DNA of 64,000 nt from Marthasterias glacialis. Taxonomy: Eukaryota; Echinodermata; Asteroidea; Forcipulatida; Asteriidae. A program made the position numbers and the translations under genes. The DNA is taken from NCBI GenBank assembly GCA_911728455.2, contig OU452224.1, positions 6,266,501 through 6,330,500 on the forward strand, read 5' to 3'. Positions 36,097 to 46,131 of this stretch are shown here, piece after piece (within the stretch, counting starts at the first letter, position 1; the number at the start of each line of letters is the position of its first letter). The notes below the pieces were generated by a model. That model did not search any database. It had not been told where the DNA came from and saw only the letters and a program-made list of their open reading frames with translations.

Positions 36097-36293
36097 CCAG
36101 TGGCGCAATCAGGTGGGGGCAGCAAGGGGGCTTTTACCCCCCACCCCTCCCTCTTTGCCCCAAATGAGATCGAAAAAAATATTGCACAAATGAATGGTCG
36201 ATACATTAAACAGCCCCCCTACCAAATGATGTCTTTGACCCCACTCCCCCTCCCCACTTCCCCAAATAAAAGTGTCTGGTTACGCCACTTCTG
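36097..36293. mobile_element. CAGTGGCG-type MITE at inner edge of left arm
   Basis: The left end is CCAGTGGCGCAATCAGG and the right end is GTCTGGTTACGCCACTTCT, i.e. inverted GTGGCG(C/T)AA ends, with G-rich and C-rich subterminal runs. Partly matching sequence lies at the inner edge of the right arm (46,365-46,440), so arm homology may really end at this family. There is no coding content. Confidence 0.65.
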
Positions 36294-36398
36294 AGACCTC
36301 CGTACCAAAATTATTTCGGTCAAGTTCTAGTCCGAGTCATGAATCAGTTGAAGTATAAAACAATTTTATAGTTTTTGTTTTATAGACTGCCAACATGA

Positions 36399-36473
36399 GG
36401 GCTGGATAGAGCAGTCGGTAGAGCGTTGGTATGTTTAGCAGGTGGTCGCAGGTTCAAATCCCGCTCTCTGCTG
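36399..36473 (+). mobile_element. tRNA-derived SINE head
   Basis: GCAGTCGGTAGAGCG resembles a tRNA D-arm and A box, and GGTTCAAATCC (36,451-36,461) is a good B box, correctly spaced. The 5' GGGCTGG has no matching acceptor strand 3' of the T arm, so it is not a functional tRNA gene. Its tail is not delimited. It lies about 200 bp inside the spacer from the left-arm edge. Confidence 0.7.
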
Positions 36474-38224
36474 TCAATTTCTCTTTGTGAACATTTTAAT
36501 TGACATCCCCCATCCTTTAATCCTTCCAATAGTATAAAGCAATACGGTAGAGACTGGTAAACAACATGCAATAAGAGTCTTAAATTGAAAACAGCAATTA
36601 CAATAAGCAAACAAGATGATGGAAACAATGACAGCTTTCTGTTCAATTTTTCCCCCTTCTTAACCAGTTGAAACGGGATGATGTGAATACACGCAAATGT
36701 TTCTCCTGCCTGGAAAAGGAAGTCATCTGGCGACGCCTTTACGTAATTTTGGACCAACAAAGTGAAGGTCGCCCAGTCATTCAACTTCGGATCAAAAAAG
36801 GTCAAGATTGTACCCGCATTTTGTGGCCATTCAGAGGCAATTTTTGTGTAATCTCTGATCATAGACCTTTGTACTTTTGTTCCAAGGATTGGAAGGGGAT
36901 TGCGTGGCATCAAGAGGCTTCCACCATTGTTTATTTTTTTGTATTTCGGCTGAATGGAGGTACATGTATGTCAGAGTGAGTCGGAAATCGAGCCATGATT
37001 CCGTGTTTAGTGCCATTCCTATGCCGTAGATAACGGCTGATGTTTTTTGCAATTTACACTGCGTAAATTTGATGTATTCTTTGATGATCCAACAAAGAGA
37101 ATCTTTCTTCTCTTGGCATTGTCAAGTCAGGGTTTCTTTTAATTGTGCCAGCGGTACCCTCAAAGAAAAATATTCTTGCAATTCCGCCATAAGAATCCCG
37201 CCTGGGGGACGGAACCCATAAAAAAGAAACCTGGTGGTACATGTAACTGGTTAATTTCCCGTTTTAGAAAAACATATATCAGTTTGCAAATGCTCTTGTT
37301 CAAGCCTTCACTCAGTCACTGATTTTTCTGTTATTGCCATCAAGAACTGTGCCTCGATGTCATTTTTTGTACACAACTAAAAAGAGGAGCAACACTTTGA
37401 CTTCTTCTAAGACTACAAGGAAGACAACACAATTCTACATCACTCTGGTATGAAAATATTATTGAATTTAAATTTGAAAAAAAGCCTGTACTTTTTAAGA
37501 GCCTGTACTTTTTAAGATGTATACTGTTGTTTTAACCGAATTTATCACCATTTTGCAAAATCACTGTTTCCAGTTCCCCGAGTCTCTTCAACTCAACGTA
37601 AATACAATTTTGATTTTTTTCTAAATTGATGTTACGAGAGGTTCTGGTCTAACTAATTCTCTAAAGCTTTTTCTGATTGGACCTTGTTAAGTCTCGTACT
37701 TTTAGGATTGTAGTAGAGGATCACCAATCATAACCCCACTTAGATATGTCGTGAGCATTCAAGTTATGCTTAGTGCATGTATGCTATAATGTATGGTATA
37801 CGCTCCCTTCCACACAATATATTACATTTGGTTACAATCCCACAATCGCACAATGCGCAAAAAGCAGTTTAGGCCATAAACAAATTGATATGTATTTTTC
37901 TAAGGAAGCACACAAGTCTTCAATAAGTGAAATTTCATGAGGCAAAAGACATGTCCTGTTTGGAGACAGTAATTTTCCAACGCAGGACCTCACTTTGTCA
38001 GAATAGATACCACTTGTCTTGCAAAAAGGCTCAATATAATGCAGTTAATATTGAGCGACAATTAATGGGTATACAGTGAAGTAAGTCTGGTGCCAATTGC
38101 TCAGAAGCAATAAATTTGTGGAAAGACACTATATTAATGGACACTTTCAAATCGATTTTCGACAGAATTTTCCTTTATGCAAGATTTTCATTGCGAGAAA
38201 CATTTATTAAATTGGTAAACTCAC
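36474..38224. other. Spacer DNA without recognised gene
   Basis: A 177-codon minus-strand frame (36,380-36,913) is the longest here. Its C-terminal third is antisense SINE sequence and the remainder matches no family I know. A 19-bp tandem duplication (GCCTGTACTTTTTAAGA) sits at about 37,488-37,520. Nothing else is supported. Confidence 0.4.
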
Positions 38225-38439
38225 CAATTGGTATTCCTACTGAAGAAAGGAAGTTCTTTGATGACTTAACACAGGGCCTCCAGTTTGATGATGAAATCGA
38301 TCACTGTCCTGGTTCACCGTCCATTCCAACTCAACCCTTCTTCACAAGAACTTCACAACCATTGACCAAGGATGTTACCAGGCTACTGTGACATCGATGA
38401 ATAGTGAGATGGTTCTCTCCCAATGGTTCATCAGGCTCA
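38225..38439 (-). pseudogene. Exon-like block, older spacer copy
   Basis: This is a diverged (about 70%) copy of the block at 35,466-35,697, in the same orientation as the left arm. On the minus strand it keeps the acceptor TTTTAATTGCAG and the donor GTGAGT. Here the frame beginning EPDEPLGENH runs through CHSSLV to VLVKKG before a stop, because a ~7-bp segment that breaks the frame in both arm copies is absent. Similarity extends outside the splice sites to about 38,170-38,530. Product unknown. Confidence 0.5.
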
Positions 38440-38739
38440 CTGCAATTAAAACAATCCAAACGGGTACATAAAAACAATGCAGTGAGTGATACTTGAGGTT
38501 ATATCTGTACGACTGGGATAAGTAGAAAAAACCATACATAAGACTGCTGCACTCACAGAATTGGGTTTGAAATTATGTATAGCCCAAGATGGGCTAGGAA
38601 TGTAGCCCAAGGTGTTGTGCATACCTAAAGATGCCACACCCCGGGAATAGAATGGTACATGGATCATTCTAGCCTACAAACACAAAACTGCTAGCACAGC
38701 TTTATTTCCATCCTGTAAAATAGCATCACCGGACACACA

Positions 38740-39386
38740 ATGTCCTTGATAAAAAACCTGGTCCACGAGCAAGTGAAGGAATCCCAGGCACAGCTCATCA
38801 AAAAATTAGACGAATTAATAACCATCAAGCTCAATGGCTTCAATCAACAAATTAAGGAAAATCAAAAATCGAGCAAATTAACGACAACAAATATAAGCTC
38901 AAGAAGAAGGGCAACGAAGAACAATTTAAGGCCAACACAAAAGTACAGCAAAAACTAAAGGAAGCAGATGCCCTATTAAAAGAGGATATTTGGGTCTCTG
39001 GAGCAACTATAAGCGCCCAAGAAAAGACAGGAGAAGGTATTAAACTACTAGAATACAGACAAAAACTGATCAAAATTGCAGACAGCTCAGAACTTGGCTG
39101 GAAAACCGTCGCCGAGTCGGAAGCTAGTACAATCGCAGACGACTCAGAGGACGAGAAAAAGATGTGGAAATCAGAGACAAGAGCACAAAGAAAGATGAAG
39201 TAAAACAAAAAAGTTCCACAAGCCAAAAGACAACACCCCTACACCTGAACAGCGCAGCCCTGCCCATCAACAGCGACCCACGGAGGAGCAGCAAACATTA
39301 TACCGGCGAGAAAGCCCAGGGTATGTTTATCCTGCGGTAAAGCTGGCCACTGGCAGACAGAGTGCAGGAGTTTGCAGATGGCATAA
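38740..39386 (+). pseudogene. DIRS gag-like ORF remnant
   Basis: The frame opens with MSLIKNLVHEQVKES at 38,740 and is a hydrophilic, coiled-coil-like region. It shifts frame near 38,865 and continues to a stop at 39,201. The second part contains KYKLKKKGNEEQF, EYRQKLIKIAD, GWKTVAE and DDSEDEKKM, a pattern typical of DIRS gag proteins. After another frameshift a CCHC zinc knuckle (CLSCGKAGHWQTEC, 39,324-39,365) occurs, followed by a stop at 39,384. Gag would package the element RNA. At least two frameshifts make this copy non-functional. Confidence 0.85.
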
Positions 39387-39497
39387 GTGCAAATTGCACA
39401 GATAAGTAATATTGGGTATAATTTTAATATCGACCGAGGCTGCAAAGAAGCCAATAATTTCAAGATACACGTAAACTAAGGCATAAGTGTAACAGCT

Positions 39498-40590
39498 GTG
39501 AGTAATGCAAATAGCTACTCCGAAGGCATTGCCGACATCACGCTAGGTACGCTGAAAAATGTAGTAGGAAAATGTGAAAGTATTGGTTCGAATCCAGTTT
39601 TGTTAAATATTATAAAGGAAGGATATAAGTTGCCACTGCATAGTCTGCCAGTTTCTGTAGAAGTAGAAAACAATAGGTAAGCCCAGAAACACAAAGATTT
39701 TGTTGAAGGCGGGATACGTAAAAGCTAGTATCTAAAGATTGCATTTCACAAGTAAACGAAAACCCAAAGGTGGTTAATCCATTGACAGTGTCGGATAAAA
39801 ATTTGCAGTACAGGTTAGTGTTATAGATTGCAGACACATTAATCCACATTTGTATACATACAAGTTCAAATACGAGGAGGCCCGCATGGCCAATACATAT
39901 TCAAACAGGGTGATTATGTATTTGGTTTGTATTTGAAATCAGCATATCACCACATTGAAGATTGACCAGAGCCACAGAAAATTCTGAGGCTTCGCATGGG
40001 ATTTCAGAGAGGGGCGGAGATATTTCGTTTTTAACGTTCTTCCCTTCGAGATCTCAACAGCCGCTTACATATTTACCAAACTGACAAGGGCATTCTCGAC
40101 TCATTGCAGATCCAAAGGATACAATATAATGACGTTTTTGGATGATGGTTTCGGGGGAGCTAACAAATTGCATTCAGCAGAAACAATGAGTACTGAAGTA
40201 AAGCGAGAGTTAGAAGATTTAGGATTCTTACTCGCAGAAGCCAAGTGTAACTGGAAACCTCTATCTAGGCTAACATGGTTAGGACGAGATTGGGACATGG
40301 AGGATGGCAAGGTGTATGTTACAGACAACAGGGTACACAAAACATTGAGCTCAATTTTATCACTGCTAGATAAGCTTAAGAAAAGCAGGATAGTTCCCGT
40401 TCGGGAATAAGCCGGAGTAGCCAGACAAATAATATCTGTGCAAGCAGCAATGGGCAAAATCATACAACTTAAAAGTAGAGAGATGTTCCACTGCATAAAC
40501 AGTAAAGCTAGTTGGGAAGCTCCAGTAATTATAAGTATTAAACAGGGCGAGAGAGGAATTAAGATTCTGGCGAAGCCAAATCAAGACCCT
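39498..40590 (+). pseudogene. DIRS reverse transcriptase remnant
   Basis: The N-terminal part reads SIGSNPVLLNIIKEGYKLPL. A stop and frameshifts follow, then VVNPLTVS, KFKYE, the FKQGDYVFGLYLKSAYHHIE region with a stop just after, and FNVLPFEISTAAYIFTKL. The catalytic box appears as FLDD (40,135-40,146) followed by GFGGA, then the thumb-like KCNWKPLSRLTWLG. These are conserved RT blocks in DIRS elements. The conserved Asp of the first catalytic block appears replaced (LYLKS where DIRS proteins usually have an FDLKS-like motif). The enzyme is dead because of at least two stops and frameshifts. Confidence 0.9.
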
Positions 40591-40599
40591 TACCCAAAC

Positions 40600-41060
40600 C
40601 CCCTAAGCATTTTTACCAGGAGACATCCTCAACCCATCATATACTCCAACCGTACACTTGTGGGGCCAGTACACAACCCATCATACTCCCAAATTACACA
40701 TATGGGGACAGTACACAACCCATCATACTCCAATCACAGGTCTTGTGCTGTTTGATTTTGGCTGACTGGGTATGTTATGACATGGGTACAGCTTGATTAT
40801 TTGAGAAGTACAATACCAAGCCCATCAATATCCAACAATACAGTTTACATATCATAGTAATTTGCACACTCAGCCAAAGTCCAACAGGGTTGCACGTCTA
40901 GTACTACTTTCCACACTCAGCCAAAGTCCAACACTAGTCCCCTGAACTGTTGATACTCAACCAGCCATAGTCCAACAGCAGAGACAAGATTCACAGAACT
41001 CAACCATCCAAAGTCCAACAATATCCCCTGTTGGATTTTGACTGACCTGGGGTGGTTTGT
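40600..41060. repeat. Repeat block inserted between RT and RNase H
   Basis: CACAACCCATCATACTCC-type units occur about three times (40,630-40,735). They are followed by about four spaced copies of CTCAGCCAAAGTCCAACA-like words (40,867; 40,916; about 40,957; about 41,000), and inverted forms GATTTTGGCTGACTGGG (40,754) and TGTTGGATTTTGACTGAC (41,029). The block splits the polyprotein where RT should join RNase H. The inverted words suggest a foldback-type insertion that has decayed. Confidence 0.6.
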
Positions 41061-41145
41061 GTTAACGGCAGTCTGTTGCAAGAAACATTCCAGTATGCTC
41101 AAACCATTTATTCAGACCTATCAGGTGTAGATTAAGGAGGTTTCA

Positions 41146-41424
41146 TTGAAGAGCAGGAAGGGTCGGGGGTTACAGGAAGCTAAGCAATCAGAAAGTGAAA
41201 AGAGTTTCACTTGGAGGGAATTTAAAGCAGTGAATAGAACATTGCATTCCCTTAAAAACAGCCTGGAAGGGCAGTGTGTGCAATGGCACACAGACAACAA
41301 GAATGTTGTGGGTATCATTGAGAAAGGGAGCAACAAGAAACTTGAATTACAAGATAACGCAATATTATTATTATTAATTTCCGGTAATGAAACCAAGGAT
41401 GCCTCACAAGCGAACTTAATCTGA
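41146..41424 (+). pseudogene. DIRS RNase H, N-terminal part
   Basis: The frame contains FTWREFKAV, with the conserved WRE, and QCVQWHTDNKNVV, with the TDN box at 41,290-41,298 that carries a catalytic Asp. It continues with a GSNKKLELQ segment before leaving the homologous region near 41,395. RNase H would degrade template RNA during reverse transcription. The fold is cut by a SINE before its C-terminal part resumes at about 41,769. Confidence 0.85.
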
Positions 41425-41459
41425 GGAAACCTGTAGATAAGGATGCTTGCTATCTGAAC

Positions 41460-41706
41460 CAGAAACACCGGGGTAAACCCCTACTCTTTCACGATATTAA
41501 AGTGTTCTGGGTTCTTTTACATGCACTACCCTTTCTAGTACACGGGATCTAAGGCTTAACGTCCCATCCGAAGGACAAAGCAATTGTGATAAAGTATGTT
41601 GCTCAAGGACACAAATGTTGCAACCGGCCAGGCCGGGATTCAAACCCACATTCTGTAAAGCACAGAACTTACTTTCGGCGGACTAGACCGCTCGGCCACG
41701 ACACTC
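41460..41706 (-). mobile_element. tRNA-derived SINE inserted in the DIRS element
   Basis: On the minus strand, GTGTCGTGGCCGAGCGG begins a tRNA-Leu/Ser-like head (A box TGGCCGAGCGG), followed about 50 bp later by the B box GGTTTGAATCCC (rc of 41,635-41,646). Downstream comes a conserved body with TTGCTCAAGGACAC and CCATCCGAAGGAC in plus-strand reading. The insertion separates the two halves of RNase H, so the SINE arrived after the DIRS copy. The 3' tail is not defined. Confidence 0.78.
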
Positions 41707-41768
41707 TGAGATATATAGAGACATACAATGTTTGCAGACACAGCAATATAACTGTACTACCGCTATGA

Positions 41769-42237
41769 ATACCACAGAAAAGAAATAAAATAGCCGATGA
41801 GCTAAGCAGATGTTCAGACAGTGATGACTGGATGGCAGATAGAACAATATTCAGGCAATTACAAAAGACATGGGGACCATATACCCTAGATAGGTTCGCA
41901 ACTGATTACAATAAGCAGTGCGAGAAGTTCAACTCCAGATGGTGGTGCCCATCGGTACATCGGCATTGACGCTTTTATGCAGCCATGGGGTGCAGACTGC
42001 AACTGGTGGGTACCGAAACAAAGACTTATTAGCAAAACAGTAGATAAACTACTCGTACAAAAAGCAAAAGGAGCTCTAATTATGCCTTTCTGGAAATCAG
42101 CACCATTTTGGCCCAAAATCCATAATGGCAATACTTTCAAGCCATTCGCATCAGATTGCAAAATCCTACACACAAATGTGTTACGTAGAGGTAGAGGCAA
42201 CAATGGCATATTTGGCAGGAAAAACAGTAGTCGGTAG
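41769..42237 (+). pseudogene. DIRS RNase H C-terminus and linker
   Basis: The frame resumes with IPQKRNKIADELSR (the conserved N..AD.LSR end of RNase H). DDWMADRTIF, GPYTLDRFATDYN and FNSRWWCP follow. A frameshift occurs near 41,970, then GIDAF, MQPWGADCNWWVP and GALIMPFWKSAPFWP. This RF..N..FNSR / DAF..W / NWW.P / P.W.SA.WP series is characteristic of DIRS polyproteins between RNase H and the recombinase. The ORF ends at 42,237. Confidence 0.9.
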
Positions 42238-42412
42238 ACTGAAGGAAGTCTGTGGAAATATCAACACTCATTCAGAGCAGGAGGGGCATCAATGGCAGCG
42301 CGAGCATCAGTAAATGAAAGATACTGGAAAAAGGTACGGGAGATGGAGAAGCCATACAGTGAAAGACAGATATGTGCAAGACACAATCCAAAATAGATTA
42401 GAAGTAAAGTTG
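42194..42412 (+). pseudogene. Tyrosine recombinase C-terminal remnant
   Basis: LAGKTVVGRLKEVCGN leads, with a frame slip, into HSFRAGGASMAARASVNERY (the H-x-x-R catalytic box). After a one-base slip it continues RYGRWRS, then VKDRYVQDTIQNRLEV, where the Tyr of DRY is in the position of the active-site nucleophile. Only this C-terminal part is present. The N-terminal portion with the first catalytic Arg is missing between the RNase H linker and here, so an internal deletion is inferred. DIRS recombinases integrate the circular DNA copy of the element. Confidence 0.85.
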
Positions 42413-43225
42413 TAACTAATTCAAGGAAACTATTGGCACAGCACCCGTTCTTTGAAAGTCTAGCAAGTTTGGCAGGCTCAACTCAATTTTGGTTTAAACT
42501 TGTGAACATTTTTAATTACTGTAGTTTTGGTGTAAGATGAGTGGCAAAGTACACTAATGTGTGTATAACAGACAATAAGTTCTTTCTTTTTCAATGTACT
42601 TATTTTGTTATTTGGTTAATCAATACTAATTTTTATTTTCTTTTTGGCAGGATAAAATTGGAAGCAAAAGAGACCATGTTGAAAAGTCGGGGGGGGGTTG
42701 AAATATGAATTTGAAATATACATGTATGAACATTACCAATGTGAGACAAGTTTAGTATGAAACTACAGTTGAATGGAAGAAAGGGAAAGATGAGCGAGTC
42801 ATGAAAAAACTAAGCACTTCTTAACAGCCACTCAGGGGCCAGGACACCTCAATAATTCAAGGCTTATAGATTTGGTAGGAATAATTAGCAGCAATGCCAT
42901 GCAACTATCTAGATGACCAAAGGGGTTAACGTTTTTACGAATGGTACATACGTGACAACACAAGCAGCATCATGCGCACAAGACTAAGTCACTGTGCAAC
43001 GTCACCTTATGCATATGCATCATTCTGCAGTCAACAGGACGCCCTGTGACTTCTGAAGGTCAGCAGTTACCGTGACATAACTAGGAATGGAATTTTTACT
43101 AGGTCTTTTTTATTCATCATTTTCAAAAAATCATATCTAAGCTTGGGCGGTATTCAATTTTTGGGTACTCGGTAATATTGCGCCAAAATACCGCAGTATT
43201 GGGTATTACCGGGAACTTTTTTCAT
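42413..43225. other. Spacer DNA between DIRS and foldback cluster
   Basis: No gene is seen. It has a G9-10 run at about 42,689. A local inverted pair GGTAATATTGCGCC / AATACCGCAGTATT with GGTATTACCG lies at about 43,150-43,212, just before the first foldback unit. The 3' end of the DIRS element, if it extends here, cannot be fixed. Confidence 0.4.
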
Positions 43226-43565
43226 GTTACGACTGTTTCCTGACTTGAAAAAAGTCGCTTTAACGCTGCGGGGATTGCATGTTTGCTGATGCCCGGACTT
43301 GCAACTTGTTTTGCATAGTCAACGCAGGATACCAGCTGTGTAGTGTGTACCAGTCAACGAACACCACAAAGTTCAATTGGTCATGATTGCCGAGTGCGTG
43401 CTGCTGTACAATGTTGCCATTGTGGGGGGTCATTGACACAGCTGGTGTTCGTTGACTGGTATCCTGCGTTGACTGCGCAAAACAATATTCAAGTCCGGGC
43501 ATCAGCGAACACGTGATCCCCGCAGCGTTAATACGCCTTTTTTTAAGTCAGAAAACAGTCGTAAC
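43226..43565. mobile_element. Foldback element copy 1, 340 bp
   Basis: It starts GTTACGACTGTTTCCTGACT and ends with the matching inverted AGTCAGAAAACAGTCGTAAC. Inside, GCTGCGGGGAT pairs with ATCCCCGCAGC, GCCCGGACTTG with CAAGTCCGGGC and GTCAACGCAGGATACCAG with TATCCTGCGTTGAC. The arms make up most of the unit and leave a short loop, so it could form a long hairpin. No coding content. A second copy lies at 45,603-45,906. Confidence 0.85.
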
Positions 43566-45165
43566 ATTAGTAATCAAAATGGCGATTGTAACGGCAGGGT
43601 TGTCAGAGGCCCTAAAAATCATCGATTTAGAGGACAGAAAATGATCGTGAGTACAATTAAATGCATTTTATTACACCATAAACACTTGGAGAAGACAGTA
43701 GGCGAATTTTGAGCAATTCTGTTGAGTCTAAGGCATTTTTTTTAACAGAGGTGATTTAAATCCTCCTGACCGTCGCAGTTATTACATATTCCTTACTGGG
43801 GCGCTAGTACTACAGATAATGTCAAAATCTCAAAAAACGAGTACAGCGCCCCAGTTACTTGGTCTAGACTGACCGCGTTGCGCTGCGGCCATTTTATTCA
43901 AGCCACGCCACATGAGAAGGTGCCACCAATATGGACATTATTTGGCTTTGGTAGCCACTTTTTTCCGGGAAAACAAAGAACACTTACAGCTTGAATACAA
44001 AATGTTTCATTTCTACGTGTTTTAACCTTTCATGGGTTGATAAAGTACAACTTTTGAATCAAAAAATCATCCGCTTACCTGTCCACTCAAATACAGAGCC
44101 GCCATCTTTATATTCATCTAGGCGCGTCACGGGTTGTGTGACGACACTCAAATAGCCATTCATTTCTATAATTTGCATATCGCCACACAAAAAAATCTCG
44201 TCTGCTTAGCACTGTTTATGCAGATTTTATGTAAATAAGGATACTTCCCATAATCCTTAATTAAAAAATGTTGCCTCTGTAAATTTGGAAATCCGCAGTT
44301 ATTCCTGCTCAATATTTTAGAGTTTTTAGGCCCAAGGACCGTTTTAGGGCCCCTGTCCACAACCAGGCTACCGCACATCCAGCCACATACATGCAAGACG
44401 CGCCTTGCATACACTTAACTTTTATGGTCTATATATAATGGAAGATAGCTACGAAATTAATTCTGCAATAGGCCGTATTTTAAAAATAAAGAAAAACAAT
44501 AATTTCGTTCATCCTCGTCTCCTCATCCTATTTATTTTAATGAGCACGCAAATTGCAGATTTCCAAATTTGCGGAGGCAACACTTTTCATTTAAGGATTA
44601 TGGGAAGTATCTTCATTTACATAATATCTACATACACAGTATTAAGCAGACGATATCTTGTTTGTCGCAATATGCAAATAGTAGAAATGAATGGCAATTC
44701 GAGTGTCGTCACACAACCCGTGGCGCGCACCTCGACTGATAGAAAGATGGCGGCTCTGCATTTTGACTGGACAGGTAAGCGGACGATTTTTGATTCAAAA
44801 GGTGTACTTTATACCCATAAAACGTGAAAACACACAGAAATAAAACTTTTTGTATTCAAGCTTTAAGTGTTCCTTGTTTTCCCGGAAAAAGTTGGCTACC
44901 CAAGCCAAATAATGTCGTTATTGGTGGCACCTTCTCATGTGGTGTGTCTTGAATAAAATGGCCGCGGCACAACGTGGTCTAGCCCTTTTTTGAGATTTTG
45001 ACATTATCTGTCGTACTAGCGCCCCAGTAAGGAATATGTAGTAACTGCAACGGTCAGGAGGATTTCAAACACCTTTGTTAAAAAAATGCCTTAGACTCAA
45101 CAGAATTGCTCAAATTTCGCCTACTGTCTTATGGTGAAATAAAATGCATTTAATTGTACAGTCAT
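43566..45165. repeat. Long palindrome, ~600-700-bp arms, centre near 44,420
   Basis: 43,640-44,310 is reverse-complemented by about 44,550-45,165 at roughly 80-85%. Matching pairs include ATTCCTTACTGGGGCGCTAG (43,789) with CTAGCGCCCCAGTAAGGAAT (45,018), CACCTTCTCATGTGG-type words, and GATTTCCAAATTTGC (44,558) with TAAATTTGGAAATC (44,279). A loop of about 240 bp separates the arms. The 82-codon and 140-codon frames across it are opposite-strand mirror artefacts. Confidence 0.85.
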
Positions 45166-45342
45166 TCAGTCATTTGACCAGTTCTGGATCATTATGAATT
45201 CATGCAGTGCCATTCTTGTTTCATCGTAGCTTTTTCGACAATTTTAAATGAAGTATGTCAGTTAGATTACCTAAACAGGCCATAAAAGTCACCAAGTGTC
45301 AAATGACCCAAAATATGTATATCTTATAATAGACCCAGTAAT

Positions 45343-46131
45343 TTTGACATTATCTGTCGTACTTGCGCCACAGTAAGGAATATGTAGTAACTGCGACGGT
45401 CAGGAGAATTTAAAACACCTCTGTTAAAAAAATGCCTTAGACTCAACAGAATTGCTCAAAATTTGCCTACTGTCTTCTCCAAGTGTTTAAGGTGAATTAA
45501 AATGCATTCAATTGTACTCACGATCATTTTCTTTCCTCCAAATCGATGATTTTTTGGGCCTCTGACAACCCTGCCGTTACAGTCGCCATTTTGATTACTA
45601 ATGTCACGACTGTTTCCTGACTTGAAAAAAGTCGTATTAACGGGGATCACGTGTTCGCTGATGCCCGGACTTGAATATTGTTTTGCGCAGTCAACGCAGG
45701 ATACCATTCAACGAACACCACAAAGTTCCATTAGTCATGTTTGGCCGAGCAGGCGCTGTACAATGTTGCCATTGTGGGGTTGTTTACGCTACACAGCTGG
45801 TATCCTAGGTTGACTACGCAAAACAATTTGCAAGTCCGGGCATCAGCGAACACGCAATCCCCGCAGCGTTAATGTGACTTTTTTTAAGTCAGGAAACAGT
45901 CATGACACTAGTAATCAAAATGGCGATTGTAACGGCAGGGTTGTCAGAGGCCCTAAAAATCATCGATTTGGAGGAAAGAAAATGATCGTGAGTACAATTG
46001 AATGCATTTTAATTCACCTTAAACACTTGGAGAAGACAGTAGGCGAATTTTGAGCAATTCTGTTGAGTCTAAGGCATTTTTTTTGTGTCAAAATCTCAAA
46101 AAAGGAGTACAGCGCCCCAATTACTTGGTCT
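45343..46131. repeat. Second palindromic unit around foldback copy 2
   Basis: The left flank runs GACATTATCTGTCGTACTTG to CGCCATTTTGATTACTAAT. It is mirrored right of the inner unit by GTAATCAAAATGGCGATTGT to AAGGCATTTTTTTT and a terminal GGAGTACAGCGCCCCAATTA. Both flanks share the AACCCTGCCGTTAC, TCAACAGAATTGCTC and CTTCTCCAAGTGTTTAAGG segments. The right flank is shorter: the CGGTCAGGAG portion is deleted. It is nested with the 304-bp unit at its centre. Confidence 0.8.
45603..45906. mobile_element. Foldback element copy 2, 304 bp
   Basis: The ends are GTCACGACTGTTTCCTGACT and its inverse AGTCAGGAAACAGTCATGAC. The interior matches copy 1 (CGGACTTG, GTCAACGCAGGATACCA, TGTACAATGTTGCCATTGTG) with about 36 bp deleted. 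It occupies the centre of the larger palindrome at 45,343-46,131. Confidence 0.85.

Larger units (their letters stand above)
17624..36195 (+). repeat. Left arm of a giant inverted repeat
   Basis: The whole segment is matched in reverse complement by 46,365-64,000. Sums of paired coordinates include 81,624 (17,624 with 64,000), 81,606 (18,694 with 62,912), 81,601 (21,789 with 59,812), 81,620 (23,657 with 57,963), 81,592 (24,962 with 56,630) and about 82,365 (35,875 with 46,490). Hand alignment of pieces gives roughly 90-96% identity. The left arm has extra tandem sequence at 32,284-33,655. Outer extent is limited by the window. The inner edge falls in or beside a CAGTGGCG-type element. Between annotated elements the arm holds only noncoding AT-rich sequence. 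Confidence 0.95.
38740..42412 (+). mobile_element. Degenerate DIRS-type tyrosine-recombinase retrotransposon
   Basis: In order on the plus strand are a gag-like ORF with a zinc knuckle, a reverse transcriptase, an RNase H region and the C-terminal part of a tyrosine recombinase. That order (gag, RT, RH, then YR, with no integrase or protease) is diagnostic of the DIRS order of LTR-less retroelements. DIRS-specific wording is seen in every part: SEDEKK after GWKTV in gag, VNPLTV and FLDDGFGGA in RT, DRFATDYN and FNSRWW after RNase H, and HSFRAGGAS in YR. Multiple frameshifts and stops make it inactive. A SINE and a repeat block interrupt it. Terminal repeats were not identified. Confidence 0.92.

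Noticed and set aside
36399..36473. Functional tRNA gene
   Set aside because: The A and B boxes are good but the acceptor stem does not pair, so a SINE head is the better call.
36380..36913. 177-codon minus-strand open frame beside the left-arm edge
   Set aside because: Its C-terminal third is antisense to a SINE head and the rest matches no family I know. I treat it as chance or as a relic of an unknown repeat.
44405..44827. 140-codon plus-strand open frame
   Set aside because: It spans the centre and one arm of a foldback palindrome. Its partner on the other arm reads differently, and no domain is visible.
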